From assembly GCF_037963145.1 (NCBI RefSeq), contig NZ_CP150144.1, forward strand, positions 1,178,001-1,242,000: a stretch of 64,000 nt of DNA. Direction: 5' to 3'. A model generated the notes under the pieces. It was not told the origin of the DNA, did no database searches, and saw only the letters and a program-made list of their open reading frames with translations. Numbering within the stretch: position 1 is the first letter of the stretch; the number at the start of each line of letters is the position of its first letter. Made by a program: the position numbers and the translations under genes. Of this stretch, positions 1-6,922 are shown in pieces. This stretch comes from Oceanobacillus sp. FSL K6-2867. Its GTDB lineage: Bacteria; Bacillota; Bacilli; Bacillales; Amphibacillaceae.

Positions 1-1036
1 TAGATAAATCAGAATTCAATCTCTGGCCAATCGCTTCTGCTACTATCGCAAACCGCTGGCGGAATTTATAAATGTAACAAAAAATATGACTATCATGTCG
101 CAATTCCGAACCAGCTAAAAACAGCCCTGGAGTATCGACCGACTCATCTGTCTCATTAACCAGCACTCCACCATGCTTACCACGTGTGACCAAGTTCTCG
201 ATTAAGGTTGTACTTCCTTTAAAACCTGTTGCTAAGATTGGTCTTACAGGCGTAAAGTATACTTCTCCATCATTCGTATACACATCATATCCGGAAGCTT
301 TTTCTTCAATATTGGTTACAGCTGTATTTCCTGCAACTTTTAATAAATCCGAATCAAATAATTGACGGACACGATTATAGGTATAGACGGATAAGGCAAT
401 ACTCGGATTACTATTATCCAACTCCCATGTATTTGTCCTGGCAATTACAGTAACCTTTTTGCCAAGCTTACCTAATTGGTAAGCAGCATCCATCCCGCTT
501 TCATAGCCTCCGATAATGATAAAATCATCTCCATCCAGCTTCTCCCAAGATGGAACCAAACTATTATGTACGCCAAGGTCAGCCCCTGGAAAAGGAGTTA
601 ATTCTGGATATTGGTACTCTCCCCCAGCCCATACAACATAGCGACTTTGATAAAATCCTTTTGACGTATCTATTGAAAAAATAGAATCCTTTTTGTTTAT
701 TCGATTTACCTGAACACCTTTTTTAATTGGAATGGCGAAATGGTTTGCAACCACATTCAGATATTCCGTATATGCTTCTCCTGGAGGATGCTCCATATCA
801 AGCGTATAGGCTGGCGAAGTTTTCGGTACAACAGCATTTAAATCTGTCTGACCAAATCCTTGTGCTGGAAAGGAAGGTGTTATAAATTTCATTTCCTTTG
901 GCCAGCGCGAAAAGGTAGCACCTATATCTTCCTTTTCTAAAATAAGATAAGATACTTTCATTTTCTGCAGTATAGCTGCGACACCGATTCCTGAAGGACC
1001 CGCCCCTACAATAATGACATCATATATTTTATTCAT
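1..1036 (-). CDS. CzcO-like FAD/NAD(P)-dependent oxidoreductase, 3' end cut by window
   Basis: Flavoprotein that probably oxidises or reduces a small substrate in the cytosol with NAD(P)H and FAD; the substrate is unknown. The N-terminus carries a dinucleotide-binding fold with GAGPSG near residues 11-16. A second Rossmann motif, IIGGYESGMD, lies near residue 175, as in CzcO-type flavin monooxygenases and related pyridine-nucleotide oxidoreductases. The ATG at 1036 has GGGAGGGT just upstream. The frame stays open to the window edge, so 345 residues are visible and the C-terminus is missing. A Zur-like box lies 13 bp upstream of the start, which suggests induction under zinc limitation. The family is clear; the exact enzyme is not. 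Confidence 0.85.
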   Translation of the reverse strand, partial: MNKIYDVIIVGAGPSGIGVAAILQKMKVSYLILEKEDIGATFSRWPKEMKFITPSFPAQGFGQTDLNAVVPKTSPAYTLDMEHPPGEAYTEYLNVVANHFAIPIKKGVQVNRINKKDSIFSIDTSKGFYQSRYVVWAGGEYQYPELTPFPGADLGVHNSLVPSWEKLDGDDFIIIGGYESGMDAAYQLGKLGKKVTVIARTNTWELDNSNPSIALSVYTYNRVRQLFDSDLLKVAGNTAVTNIEEKASGYDVYTNDGEVYFTPVRPILATGFKGSTTLIENLVTRGKHGGVLVNETDESVDTPGLFLAGSELRHDSHIFCYIYKFRQRFAIVAEAIGQRLNSDLS

Positions 1037-1048
1037 AGTAACCCTCCC

Positions 1049-1069
1049 AAATCATAATCATTACGATTT
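1049..1069. promoter_or_regulatory. Zur-type operator 1
   Basis: A near-perfect 21-bp dyad with left arm AAATCATAAT and right arm ATTACGATTT around one central base. This is the B. subtilis Zur consensus with one change. It lies directly upstream of the flavoprotein ribosome binding site, where bound Zur would block transcription. Confidence 0.75.
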
Positions 1070-1407
1070 ACAGACCGAAAATTAAGCAAGCGAATATTGA
1101 ATGATCTTCCTTCCAGTTCTTGATGGTTAAGAAGCTATCTCATATATACGACCTCGCTTTTTTATTTTTCAACATCCATTGGCTTACTAACAGCTTTTAT
1201 TATCATTCCCTAAAAGCAGTCCATGACGCGTTTCCAACTCTTTTCTTCACTATACGTGGGCACCATTTACGGATGTTTTTCTTTGGATAAATTTCTATTA
1301 CTCGATCATATTATCTTGCCAATTTTTATCTATTAAGTCTCTGAATCACATCACCTCAAAAAGTAGAATGACTATGGATTATTTATAAATTATCTCGATC
1401 AATCATT

Positions 1408-1428
1408 TAATCGAAATCATTACGATTA
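1408..1428. promoter_or_regulatory. Zur-type operator 2
   Basis: A 21-bp dyad with arms TAATCGAAAT and ATTACGATTA around a central C. The right arm matches the Zur consensus closely and the left arm is slightly degenerate. It lies 372 bp upstream of the flavoprotein start. Confidence 0.65.
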
Positions 1429-1509
1429 AGAGCTAAAAAATATATTTATTTATGTAGTTTATATTACTTCATTTTTTAACGTCCCTACTAGATTGTTAAA
1501 ACAATACAT

Positions 1510-1530
1510 AAATCGTAATGATTACGTATT
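1510..1530. promoter_or_regulatory. Zur-type operator 3
   Basis: A 21-bp dyad with arms AAATCGTAAT and ATTACGTATT around a central G. The left arm is a perfect Zur half-site. No gene starts close by on the plus strand. Confidence 0.65.
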
Positions 1531-1809
1531 ATACTCATTTATTCATAAGTTTGCAACCTTTATTATTACATTTTATTTTTTATTGAAAATCAGACCAGTG
1601 AATCTATTCCAGCCTATGATGCTTTAAATATCTCAGTAATGGTCTTTTATTGCTCCCAACCTACGTTTAAAAGTAATGTCAAAATTATTGGCAACACTTG
1701 TTGCATAGGTTCATTCTTTATCATATTATCTTCCACTTGTCTGAAAAGGTTTTTCCCTTTTGCACTGCTAGCACAATATAACGATAAATTTCACAGGGAA
1801 AGCAGTAAA

Positions 1810-1840
1810 AAGTCCGACTAACAGTTAAGTTATCGGACTT
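1810..1840 (-). terminator. Hairpin with T-tract on minus strand
   Basis: AAGTCCGA pairs with TCGGACTT, and an inner TAAC/GTTA stem extends it past one bulged base. Read on the minus strand it is followed by TTTT. It lies about 210 bp beyond the stop of the sigma-factor gene and is its most likely terminator. Confidence 0.5.
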
Positions 1841-1935
1841 AAATAAATGGATTCTATATTAGTGATATAATACGGTTTCTGTTATTTTTCCATTTAAACC
1901 ATAATAGTATAGGAAGTATAACTAATAGAGTGAAT

Positions 1936-1957
1936 TAGCGTACACTTCGTGTAGCTA
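1936..1957. other. Small hairpin downstream of the sigma gene
   Basis: TAGC + TACAC pairs with GTGTA + GCTA around a TTC loop, with one bulged G. There is no clear T-run on either side, so it is a weak terminator at best. Confidence 0.3.
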
Positions 1958-2047
1958 TTAAAAATAAAATAAAGCACTCTCTACATAACTTCCACATTAT
2001 TTTTCTCACATATCTCCTTATCATCATTTACTAGTATCAATTAATCG

Positions 2048-3148
2048 TTATTCAAGAAAATCTTTTAATCGTTTACTTCGGTTTGGATGTCTTAATTTAC
2101 GTAACGCTTTTGCTTCAATTTGGCGGATACGCTCTCTGGTTACACCGAATACTTTACCGAGTTCTTCTAGCGTTCTTGATCTTCCGTCATTTAATCCGAA
2201 TCGAAGACGGAGAATATTTTCTTCACGATCGGACAGTGTATCCAATAAATCCTCTATTTGCTCTTTTAACAACTCATGGGCTACATAATCAGGAGGCGAC
2301 ATTACTTCCTCATCCTTAATTAAGTCACTTAAATGCGAATCATTCCCCCAGCCAATCGGCGTTTCCAAGGACACTGGTTCCTCATAGGCAATTTTTAGGA
2401 TAACCCGTATCTTATCTGGACTTAACTCCATCTCTTCACCAATTTCCTCCGGTGTTGGTTCACGATTTAAATCCTGTAATAAAGAACGCTGAACACGCAT
2501 TAATTTATTGACTGTTTCGACCATGTGCACTGGAATTCGAATGGTACGGGCCTGATCAGCAATTGCCCGTAAAATTGCTTGTCTGATCCACCAGGTGGCA
2601 TAGGTACTGAATTTAAATCCCTTTCGATAGTCAAATTTTTCAGCCGCTCTAAATAGTCCCATATTCCCTTCTTGAATTAAATCTAAGAAAACCACACCGC
2701 GTTCTGCATAGCGTTTTGCGATACTCACTACAAGACGAAGGTTTGCCTCGACTAATTTTCTTTTTGCTTCAAGATCACCTTCTTCAATAAGAGAAGCTAG
2801 TTCAATTTCTTCTGCCGCAGATAATAAATCCACTTTGCCAATTTCCTTTAAATACAAACGAACTGAATCGTCTATTTTAATCCCTAAAGGTGCACTTTGC
2901 ATGTTTGGATTAGCTTCTTCCTGCACTATCTTCTGTTTTAGAGTCTCTCCAGAATCACCTGTCATATCGACCTTCTGTACTTGCAGATACCCATAAAATT
3001 TATCCATTTGTTCGGATTCGTTATTAAAATCAGATAAAAAATTAACTGTTTCTACACCAGCAGGCGCATCGCATTTCCTACCCATTTCAGTTATTTTTTC
3101 CAAAGTTATATTTGTTTCTTTTATATGCGAAGATTTTTGTTCAGCCAT
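2048..3148 (-). CDS. Divergent SigA/RpoD-type sigma-70 paralogue
   Basis: Second, divergent copy of the primary sigma factor (366 aa, near normal SigA length) that would direct RNA polymerase to a promoter subset. A shortened, diverged region 1.1-like segment (1-80) is followed by conserved regions 1.2, 2, 3 and 4. Region 4 ([20 protein letters not shown], 336-355) is that of SigA, so -35 recognition should match. In region 2.4, Q190 is kept but residue 193 is Leu where E. coli sigma70 has T440, a -12-contacting residue. The region 3.2 finger reads [10 protein letters not shown] instead of the acidic PIGEEDDSHL, with one residue inserted just before it. Start ATG has TGGAGGGG upstream. A 30-codon frame at 3121-3213 overlaps the start and might be a leader. 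It lies next to the USP/micropeptide cassettes. A normal sigA is presumably elsewhere. Confidence 0.93.
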   Translation of the reverse strand: MAEQKSSHIKETNITLEKITEMGRKCDAPAGVETVNFLSDFNNESEQMDKFYGYLQVQKVDMTGDSGETLKQKIVQEEANPNMQSAPLGIKIDDSVRLYLKEIGKVDLLSAAEEIELASLIEEGDLEAKRKLVEANLRLVVSIAKRYAERGVVFLDLIQEGNMGLFRAAEKFDYRKGFKFSTYATWWIRQAILRAIADQARTIRIPVHMVETVNKLMRVQRSLLQDLNREPTPEEIGEEMELSPDKIRVILKIAYEEPVSLETPIGWGNDSHLSDLIKDEEVMSPPDYVAHELLKEQIEDLLDTLSDREENILRLRFGLNDGRSRTLEELGKVFGVTRERIRQIEAKALRKLRHPNRSKRLKDFLE

Positions 3149-3278
3149 GGGGCCCCTCCATCTAAATTGCTAAATTTACTTTCATTTTCATGAATCACTT
3201 TTTCTTTATTCATTTAAAACCCTATAAATTTACTTATGATGTATCAAGCTATCATAGCTATCTTTCATCAATCAGTTG

Positions 3279-3896
3279 CTATTGCAACGTATTTAGATGC
3301 TTAATATACCTGGTTTTACCATGGTGTATATGGACATAGCTGATCTTTCCATTGAGAATAAACGCAAAAATACCGTTACATTTATCCGTATCCTTCTTAT
3401 GAAAAAAGAATCCGGGGATATCTTTTCCTCTAAAACGCTTATCACTAAGGAAGTAGAAAGTTTTGTTATCATTTTTCTTTACTAAATATCCTTGCCTTCC
3501 ATTTTCATATGCCACTTTCCCAATAGGGTTATTTTCATTTCGATTAATCATAACAAGAACGATATTCGGCATATTTTTTATAATATAATTGTATTTCTCG
3601 AAAAAAAATCTGCTCCAAAATAGTTTTTTCACACTGTTCTTTGATGATGCTCCTGACATAATAATTTTTTTCACATCATTATTTTTTGCTATCTTTACTA
3701 ATTCTTGTGCTGTATCCCGATTATTTTCTGTTCGCTTAAGAGCTATATTTAGCAAATGAAACATAGTGTATCTGTTTTCGATAGAGTAGAAAAATACAAC
3801 TCCAAATTTACAGCCATACTTTTTTGCCAAGAATGCTCCTTTCAAAAGAACTTTACGGCTATAATTCTTTTCTTCTAAACAAATTATTACTGTCAT
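3279..3896 (-). CDS. USP-like protein of cassette A
   Basis: Unrecognised 205-residue cytosolic protein. Its first 130 residues look like a universal stress protein alpha/beta fold: a first strand MTVIICLEE, a helix with Leu-Lys-Gly, and a late strand NIVLVMI. The GxxG-x9-G(S/T) nucleotide loop of ATP-binding USPs is replaced by SGASSKNS, so ATP binding is doubtful. The last 65 residues form a second domain shared only with its paralogue at 4688-5365, containing GYL, KDIxGxFF and YVHI motifs. I chose the ATG at 3896, preceded by GAGGAAG, over an upstream GTG that overlaps this ribosome binding site. Last gene of cassette A, 130 bp before the sigma gene on the same strand. Confidence 0.8.
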   Translation of the reverse strand: MTVIICLEEKNYSRKVLLKGAFLAKKYGCKFGVVFFYSIENRYTMFHLLNIALKRTENNRDTAQELVKIAKNNDVKKIIMSGASSKNSVKKLFWSRFFFEKYNYIIKNMPNIVLVMINRNENNPIGKVAYENGRQGYLVKKNDNKTFYFLSDKRFRGKDIPGFFFHKKDTDKCNGIFAFILNGKISYVHIHHGKTRYIKHLNTLQ

Positions 3897-3960
3897 ATCG
3901 CTTCCTCGCCTCACCTGTTCTGATTTAAAGAACTAGTTTATTCATATTTGATTTTTATCA

Positions 3961-4016
3961 GGTTGAGGATATACGTGTTTATCCTTCTTTAAAGAGAAAC
4001 ACGTATATCCTCAACC
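3961..4016 (-). promoter_or_regulatory. Perfect 20-bp hairpin overlapping a micropeptide stop
   Basis: Arms 3961-3980 and 3997-4016 are perfectly complementary over 20 bp with a 16-nt loop. The 5' arm in the transcript begins exactly at the last sense codon of the micropeptide and contains its TGA. No U-tract follows, so it is not a standard terminator. It may control read-through, mRNA stability or translation of the downstream USP-like gene. The second cassette has a similar hairpin at the same place. Confidence 0.75.
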
Positions 4017-4058
4017 ATTCTTCTTATCTGAATTGGAGTCAGGATCTGAGTCTGCCAT
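4011..4058 (-). CDS. Asp/Ser-rich micropeptide A (15 aa)
   Basis: The frame encodes MADSDPDSNSDKKNG. It starts at ATG 4058, preceded by AAGGAAGTGAG, and ends with TGA inside the 20-bp hairpin. The paralogous cassette has a peptide with the same M-x-D-S start, acidic-serine composition, strong ribosome binding site and hairpin overlap. That parallel conservation is the main evidence that it is translated. There is no signal peptide and no cysteine. The function is unknown: a leader peptide controlling the hairpin, a signalling peptide or a modified-peptide precursor are all possible. Confidence 0.55.
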   Translation of the reverse strand: MADSDPDSNSDKKNG

Positions 4059-4128
4059 TTTTCTCACTTCCTTCATAATAAATTTATTAAGTTATTTTAC
4101 TTTTACTGATTTAAATTCGCTTTTTAAT

Positions 4129-4149
4129 CTGAACGATCGTTCTAAAATA
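4129..4149. promoter_or_regulatory. TetR-type operator before micropeptide A
   Basis: Palindromic core GAACGATCGTTC flanked by CT and TAAAATA, the same layout as the operator before the small protein of each cassette. A possible -10 (CATTAT, minus strand) lies immediately upstream, so bound repressor would block initiation about 70 bp before the micropeptide. Confidence 0.6.
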
Positions 4150-4225
4150 ATGAAAAAAATAAATCTGTTTAATAAAATTCATTTTTTCTAAGAGCTTGCA
4201 TGACCTGGACGGTTACCTTACCAGA

Positions 4226-4429
4226 TTACTCTGAGTTCAAAAGTCGAGATAAAATTCTAGCTTCATTTGAATCAAGCAAAATGGATATAATTTTTTTGTT
4301 GCTGTCATAAAAGAAGATTTCACACATTCCATCTAAATATTGAACCAATAAGAAACCATCACCAAAAGTTGTGTTTATCTCGTACATGAGTCCTGACCCC
4401 TGTAACTTTGATTTATATGTTATATACAT
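4226..4429 (-). CDS. Small conserved protein of cassette A (67 aa)
   Basis: Unrecognised small cytosolic protein. It shares a pattern with its partner at 5767-5952: MYI-YK start, central GD-x-LLV-YLDG-CE-FFYD, and C-terminal NEARILS. The predicted content is mainly beta strands and there is no membrane segment. AGGAGG stands five bases before the ATG. First gene of cassette A, with its own promoter and operator (4450-4497), and a further operator between it and the micropeptide. The conserved cysteine in DG-x-CE (both copies) is the most obvious candidate functional residue. Confidence 0.75.
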   Translation of the reverse strand: MYITYKSKLQGSGLMYEINTTFGDGFLLVQYLDGMCEIFFYDSNKKIISILLDSNEARILSRLLNSE

Positions 4430-4449
4430 ATATCCTCCTAATCATTTAA

Positions 4450-4497
4450 CTGAACGTTCGTCCTAAAATACTATCACATACGTTTTTTTGCAGTCAA
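4450..4497 (-). promoter_or_regulatory. Cassette A promoter with TetR-type operator
   Basis: On the minus strand a -35 TTGACT (4497-4492) is 17 bp from a -10 ATAGTA (4474-4469). The operator CTGAACGTTCGTCC + TAAAATA overlaps the -10 and expected start site. The layout is base-for-base comparable with the cassette B promoter. Confidence 0.7.
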
Positions 4498-4500
4498 TAG

Positions 4501-4520
4501 ATTTAGAACAAATAGTCAGT
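4501..4520. repeat. Decayed copy of the tetR-side operator
   Basis: TTTAGAACAAATAGTCAGTA resembles TTTAGAACGATTGGTCAGTA at 6073-6092 and lies at the same end of the duplicated unit. It shows that the duplication covered the whole promoter region and that this half has lost its symmetry. Confidence 0.45.
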
Positions 4521-4687
4521 AATCATAGATACATAGTTTAATAAAAGAAAAAGCAGAACCGTATACAGGTATCTTAAATGCAGCGCTATCGAGTGTGCTC
4601 AACGAAATGATTTCTCAATTTATTATATATAGCAGTACACTTATATAGCTTTTCCATTATTAATAAGCCGTATATTGGGTTATTAAT

Positions 4688-5365
4688 TTAGACCCGATCT
4701 ATAATACTCATTCTCCCCTGACGTATGTGGACATACATCACCCTTCCATTACGAAAGAAAGCAAAAAGGCCGTTTCCCTCGTCTTTATCTTTCATCTGAA
4801 AGAAGAGACCAGCAATATCTTTTTTATTGAAAGATTTGTCATGAAGGGTATATGGAGCCTTTACATCATTTCCCTTCAGCAGATACCCTTTCCTCCCACT
4901 TTTGTATTTTCCTTTCGCAAAAGGATTGCATACACTATGATTTATCAGAACAAGAATGATACCCGGCATATTTTTTAGAATATAATTGACTTTATCAAAG
5001 GAAAATACTCTTCTCCAAAATAGACTTCCCGAACTGCTCCTTAGTTGTGCTCCAGACATAACAATCTCTCTTGCTTTATTATCTTTCGCATTAGCCACTA
5101 GTGCTTTTACTGCATTCTGCTCACTTTCCATCCTCATTAGGGTAAATTTTATTGCTCCTAATCTTTTACTTAAATTTTTGCTCTCCGCTATACTTAGCAA
5201 ATTAAATACAGTACACCCGCTACTTGGAAAGTAGAAAAAAAGAACTTCAAAAGTATAATTATTTTTCCTTGCTAGTTCTGCACCTTTTAGAAGTACCCTA
5301 GGGTTATAACTTTTGTTTTCTATGCATATTAGTACATGGTTCATTGTCCTTGTTTTCAGTGGCAT
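4688..5365 (-). CDS. USP-like protein of cassette B
   Basis: Paralogue of the 3279-3896 protein (225 aa) with the same two parts: a USP-like alpha/beta domain starting at MNHVLICIEN (residue 8) and a 65-residue C-terminal domain with GRKGYLLKG, KDIAGLFF and YVHIRQGR. The loop SGAQLRSSSG again lacks the canonical nucleotide-binding glycine pattern. The ATG at 5365 is preceded by GGTGGGAG; an upstream GTG overlaps that site and is less likely. Last gene of cassette B, following micropeptide B and its hairpin. The two copies have diverged considerably, so the duplication is old and both have been kept intact, which argues for function. Confidence 0.8.
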   Translation of the reverse strand: MPLKTRTMNHVLICIENKSYNPRVLLKGAELARKNNYTFEVLFFYFPSSGCTVFNLLSIAESKNLSKRLGAIKFTLMRMESEQNAVKALVANAKDNKAREIVMSGAQLRSSSGSLFWRRVFSFDKVNYILKNMPGIILVLINHSVCNPFAKGKYKSGRKGYLLKGNDVKAPYTLHDKSFNKKDIAGLFFQMKDKDEGNGLFAFFRNGRVMYVHIRQGRMSIIDRV

Positions 5366-5469
5366 CTTGGCTCCCACCTTTCACTGCTTGTAATCATCCA
5401 TAGAATCATTTTATTTATTATTCATTTGAAGTTGTTCCAATAAATGATTCCCCTTTTTATTATTCGACT

Positions 5470-5513
5470 AAGGATATGCGTTTATTATCAGGAACATAAA
5501 AGCATATATCCTT
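5470..5513 (-). promoter_or_regulatory. Hairpin overlapping micropeptide B stop
   Basis: In the transcript AAGGATATATGC pairs with GCATATCCTT, leaving a two-base bulge, around a loop of about 22 nt. The peptide's TAA (5514-5512) enters the 5' arm, as in cassette A. No strong U-tract follows. Confidence 0.6.
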
Positions 5514-5565
5514 AAGACAGGATTGTGATAGATTCTGAATCAGAAACAGATTCTGAGTCCGGCAT
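5512..5565 (-). CDS. Asp/Ser-rich micropeptide B (17 aa)
   Basis: Encodes MPDSESVSDSESITILS, starting at ATG 5565 behind GAGGAGGTGATGAAA, one of the strongest ribosome binding sites in the window. It ends with TAA in the 5' arm of a hairpin. Like micropeptide A it begins M-x-D-S and is dominated by Ser and acidic residues, ending in a short hydrophobic tail here. Two such peptides in the same cassette position make translation likely. The function is not known. Confidence 0.6.
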   Translation of the reverse strand: MPDSESVSDSESITILS

Positions 5566-5656
5566 TTTCATCACCTCCTCACTAACTTACTAATTTGTAA
5601 AACTTTTAGCTGAATAAGCATTATCCATTACATTTGTATTTGCAAATTCCAAAAAA

Positions 5657-5677
5657 CTGAATGGCCGTTCTAAAATA
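5657..5677. promoter_or_regulatory. Degenerate TetR-type operator before micropeptide B
   Basis: CTGAATGGCCGTTC + TAAAATA keeps the outer bases of the operator family, while the centre is GGCC instead of GATC or GTTC. It sits about 90 bp before the micropeptide start, matching the operator at 4129-4149 in cassette A. Confidence 0.5.
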
Positions 5678-5766
5678 ATATCAAAAAAAAAGCACCTTCA
5701 CTCTTGTAAAGATTGTTTATAAAACTCGAATGAGTATAGTCAATATAGTTTATCTGGGTTTATAAG

Positions 5767-5952
5767 CTATGATAGAATTCTTGCCTCATTGTTTTCAAGT
5801 AAGATAAACACAAGTTTTTTCTGGTTATCATAAAAAAAGAATTCACATCTACCATCTAAGTACCGAACTAATAATAAAGCATCTCCATGGAATGTTTCCA
5901 GCTGGTAGCCGGACCCTGCTCCGGACAAATCTGTTTTATAAATGATATACAT
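5767..5952 (-). CDS. Small conserved protein of cassette B (61 aa)
   Basis: Partner of the 67-residue protein at 4226-4429, sharing MYI-YK, GDALLLVRYLDGRCEFFFYD and NEARILS. It stops six residues earlier because a TAG follows ARILS directly. TTAGGAGGG precedes the ATG. It is transcribed from the promoter at 5973-6020 and heads cassette B. The family is unknown to me. Confidence 0.75.
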   Translation of the reverse strand: MYIIYKTDLSGAGSGYQLETFHGDALLLVRYLDGRCEFFFYDNQKKLVFILLENNEARILS

Positions 5953-5972
5953 ACACCCTCCTAACTAATAAA

Positions 5973-6020
5973 CTGAACGTTCGTTCCAAAATATTATCAC
6001 ACAGTTTTTTCCGATGTCAA
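5973..6020 (-). promoter_or_regulatory. Cassette B promoter with TetR-type operator
   Basis: Minus-strand -35 TTGACA (6020-6015), 17-bp spacer and -10 ATAATA (5997-5992) form a near-ideal SigA-type promoter. CTGAACGTTCGTTCC + AAAATA overlaps the -10 and start site. Strong promoter plus operator suggests high expression when the repressor leaves. Confidence 0.75.
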
Positions 6021-6072
6021 TAGTTACCTCCCTATTGATAATTACTTGTTTTAATCCCTATATTATGCTAAA

Positions 6073-6090
6073 TTTAGAACGATTGGTCAG
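6073..6090. promoter_or_regulatory. Operator upstream of tetR
   Basis: TTTAGAACGATTGGTCAG is the reverse-oriented version of the cassette operator (CTGAnC..TCGTTCTAAA on the minus strand). It lies about 107 bp before the tetR start and would allow autoregulation of a divergent regulator-target pair. Confidence 0.55.
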
Positions 6091-6196
6091 TAATTGTCAA
6101 TTAATTATTCAGGCACAAGAAGTTGGTTCAATTTACTTCATGAAAGTTTATTACGACCTTAAATATAAACACAAGAAATGAGCAGGAGTGAACTTT

Positions 6197-6793
6197 TTGA
6201 ATAAGAAGCAAACAAAAAGTATGTTAACAAAGAAAAGAATTGCCGAAGCTGCGAAGAATCTTTTTATACAGAAAGGTTATGCATCAACATCCATTGAGAA
6301 TATTTCGGAAGCTACCGGAGTAAGCAAGGGAAATATATACTATCATTTTGACAGTAAAGAAGGACTATTCATCCATGTATTAGATGAATGGGAAAAGGAA
6401 TGGATGGAGCAATGGGAGGATCAAAAAAAGCAATATTCTACTACAATAGAGCAGCTGTATGGAATTGCAAAACATTTTGTTATCAATGATTATAATCATC
6501 CATTGACTAATGTGGCTGATGAATTTTTTAGTCATGAAAAGTCTAATACTTTAGTACAGAATCAACTTTATAAAACGATTAACATTAGAATTTCTTATAG
6601 TCAGAAGCTATTATCGGAAGGTATGCAATCAGGAGAATTTAAACAAGATGATTCGCTGTTATTGGCAAAGATTTTTGATAACTTATTATACGGACTAAAT
6701 GATATTTGCAGAGACTTAAATATGGAAGACACACTCAAACTTTATAAGAAATCCATCGATACTTTTTTATATGGTATTGCTTCCGCTGATTAA
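6197..6793 (+). CDS. TetR/AcrR-family repressor, likely regulator of the cassettes
   Basis: DNA-binding repressor of about 198 residues. The N-terminal helix-turn-helix runs about residues 8-55 (IAEAAKNLFIQKGY ... GVSKGNIYYHFDSKEGLF). The rest is an all-helical ligand-binding and dimerisation domain that cannot be assigned a ligand. The TTG at 6197 has AGGAG eight bases upstream; a GTG at 6188 is too close to that site. It is divergent from cassette B and has an operator of the same family in the shared intergenic region, so local control is a reasonable inference. Confidence 0.9.
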   Translation: MNKKQTKSMLTKKRIAEAAKNLFIQKGYASTSIENISEATGVSKGNIYYHFDSKEGLFIHVLDEWEKEWMEQWEDQKKQYSTTIEQLYGIAKHFVINDYNHPLTNVADEFFSHEKSNTLVQNQLYKTINIRISYSQKLLSEGMQSGEFKQDDSLLLAKIFDNLLYGLNDICRDLNMEDTLKLYKKSIDTFLYGIASAD

Positions 6794-6922
6794 TCTGATC
6801 CAAACAGCAGACATGCTAAAGGCTTAAAAAGTTCTATGTCCTAATTAGCATTCATTCACTTAGGTTCCATTCTACCATATATCCTGACGGTAAAAAGAGC
6901 TGTAAAGAGGGGGTAGTATCTT

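Larger units (their letters stand above)
1070..2047. other. Gene-free kilobase with Zur boxes and hairpins
   Basis: No convincing gene is seen. The stretch holds two further Zur-like boxes (1408-1428, 1510-1530) and two hairpins (1810-1840, 1936-1957). A 60-codon plus-strand frame at 1639-1821 has no ribosome binding site and no recognisable protein features. The two distal Zur boxes control no visible gene, so a divergent zinc gene may have been lost here. Confidence 0.6.

Noticed and set aside
1639..1821. 60-codon plus-strand frame downstream of the Zur boxes
   Set aside because: No ribosome binding site, no family, hydrophobic only by base composition, and it ends within a terminator hairpin.
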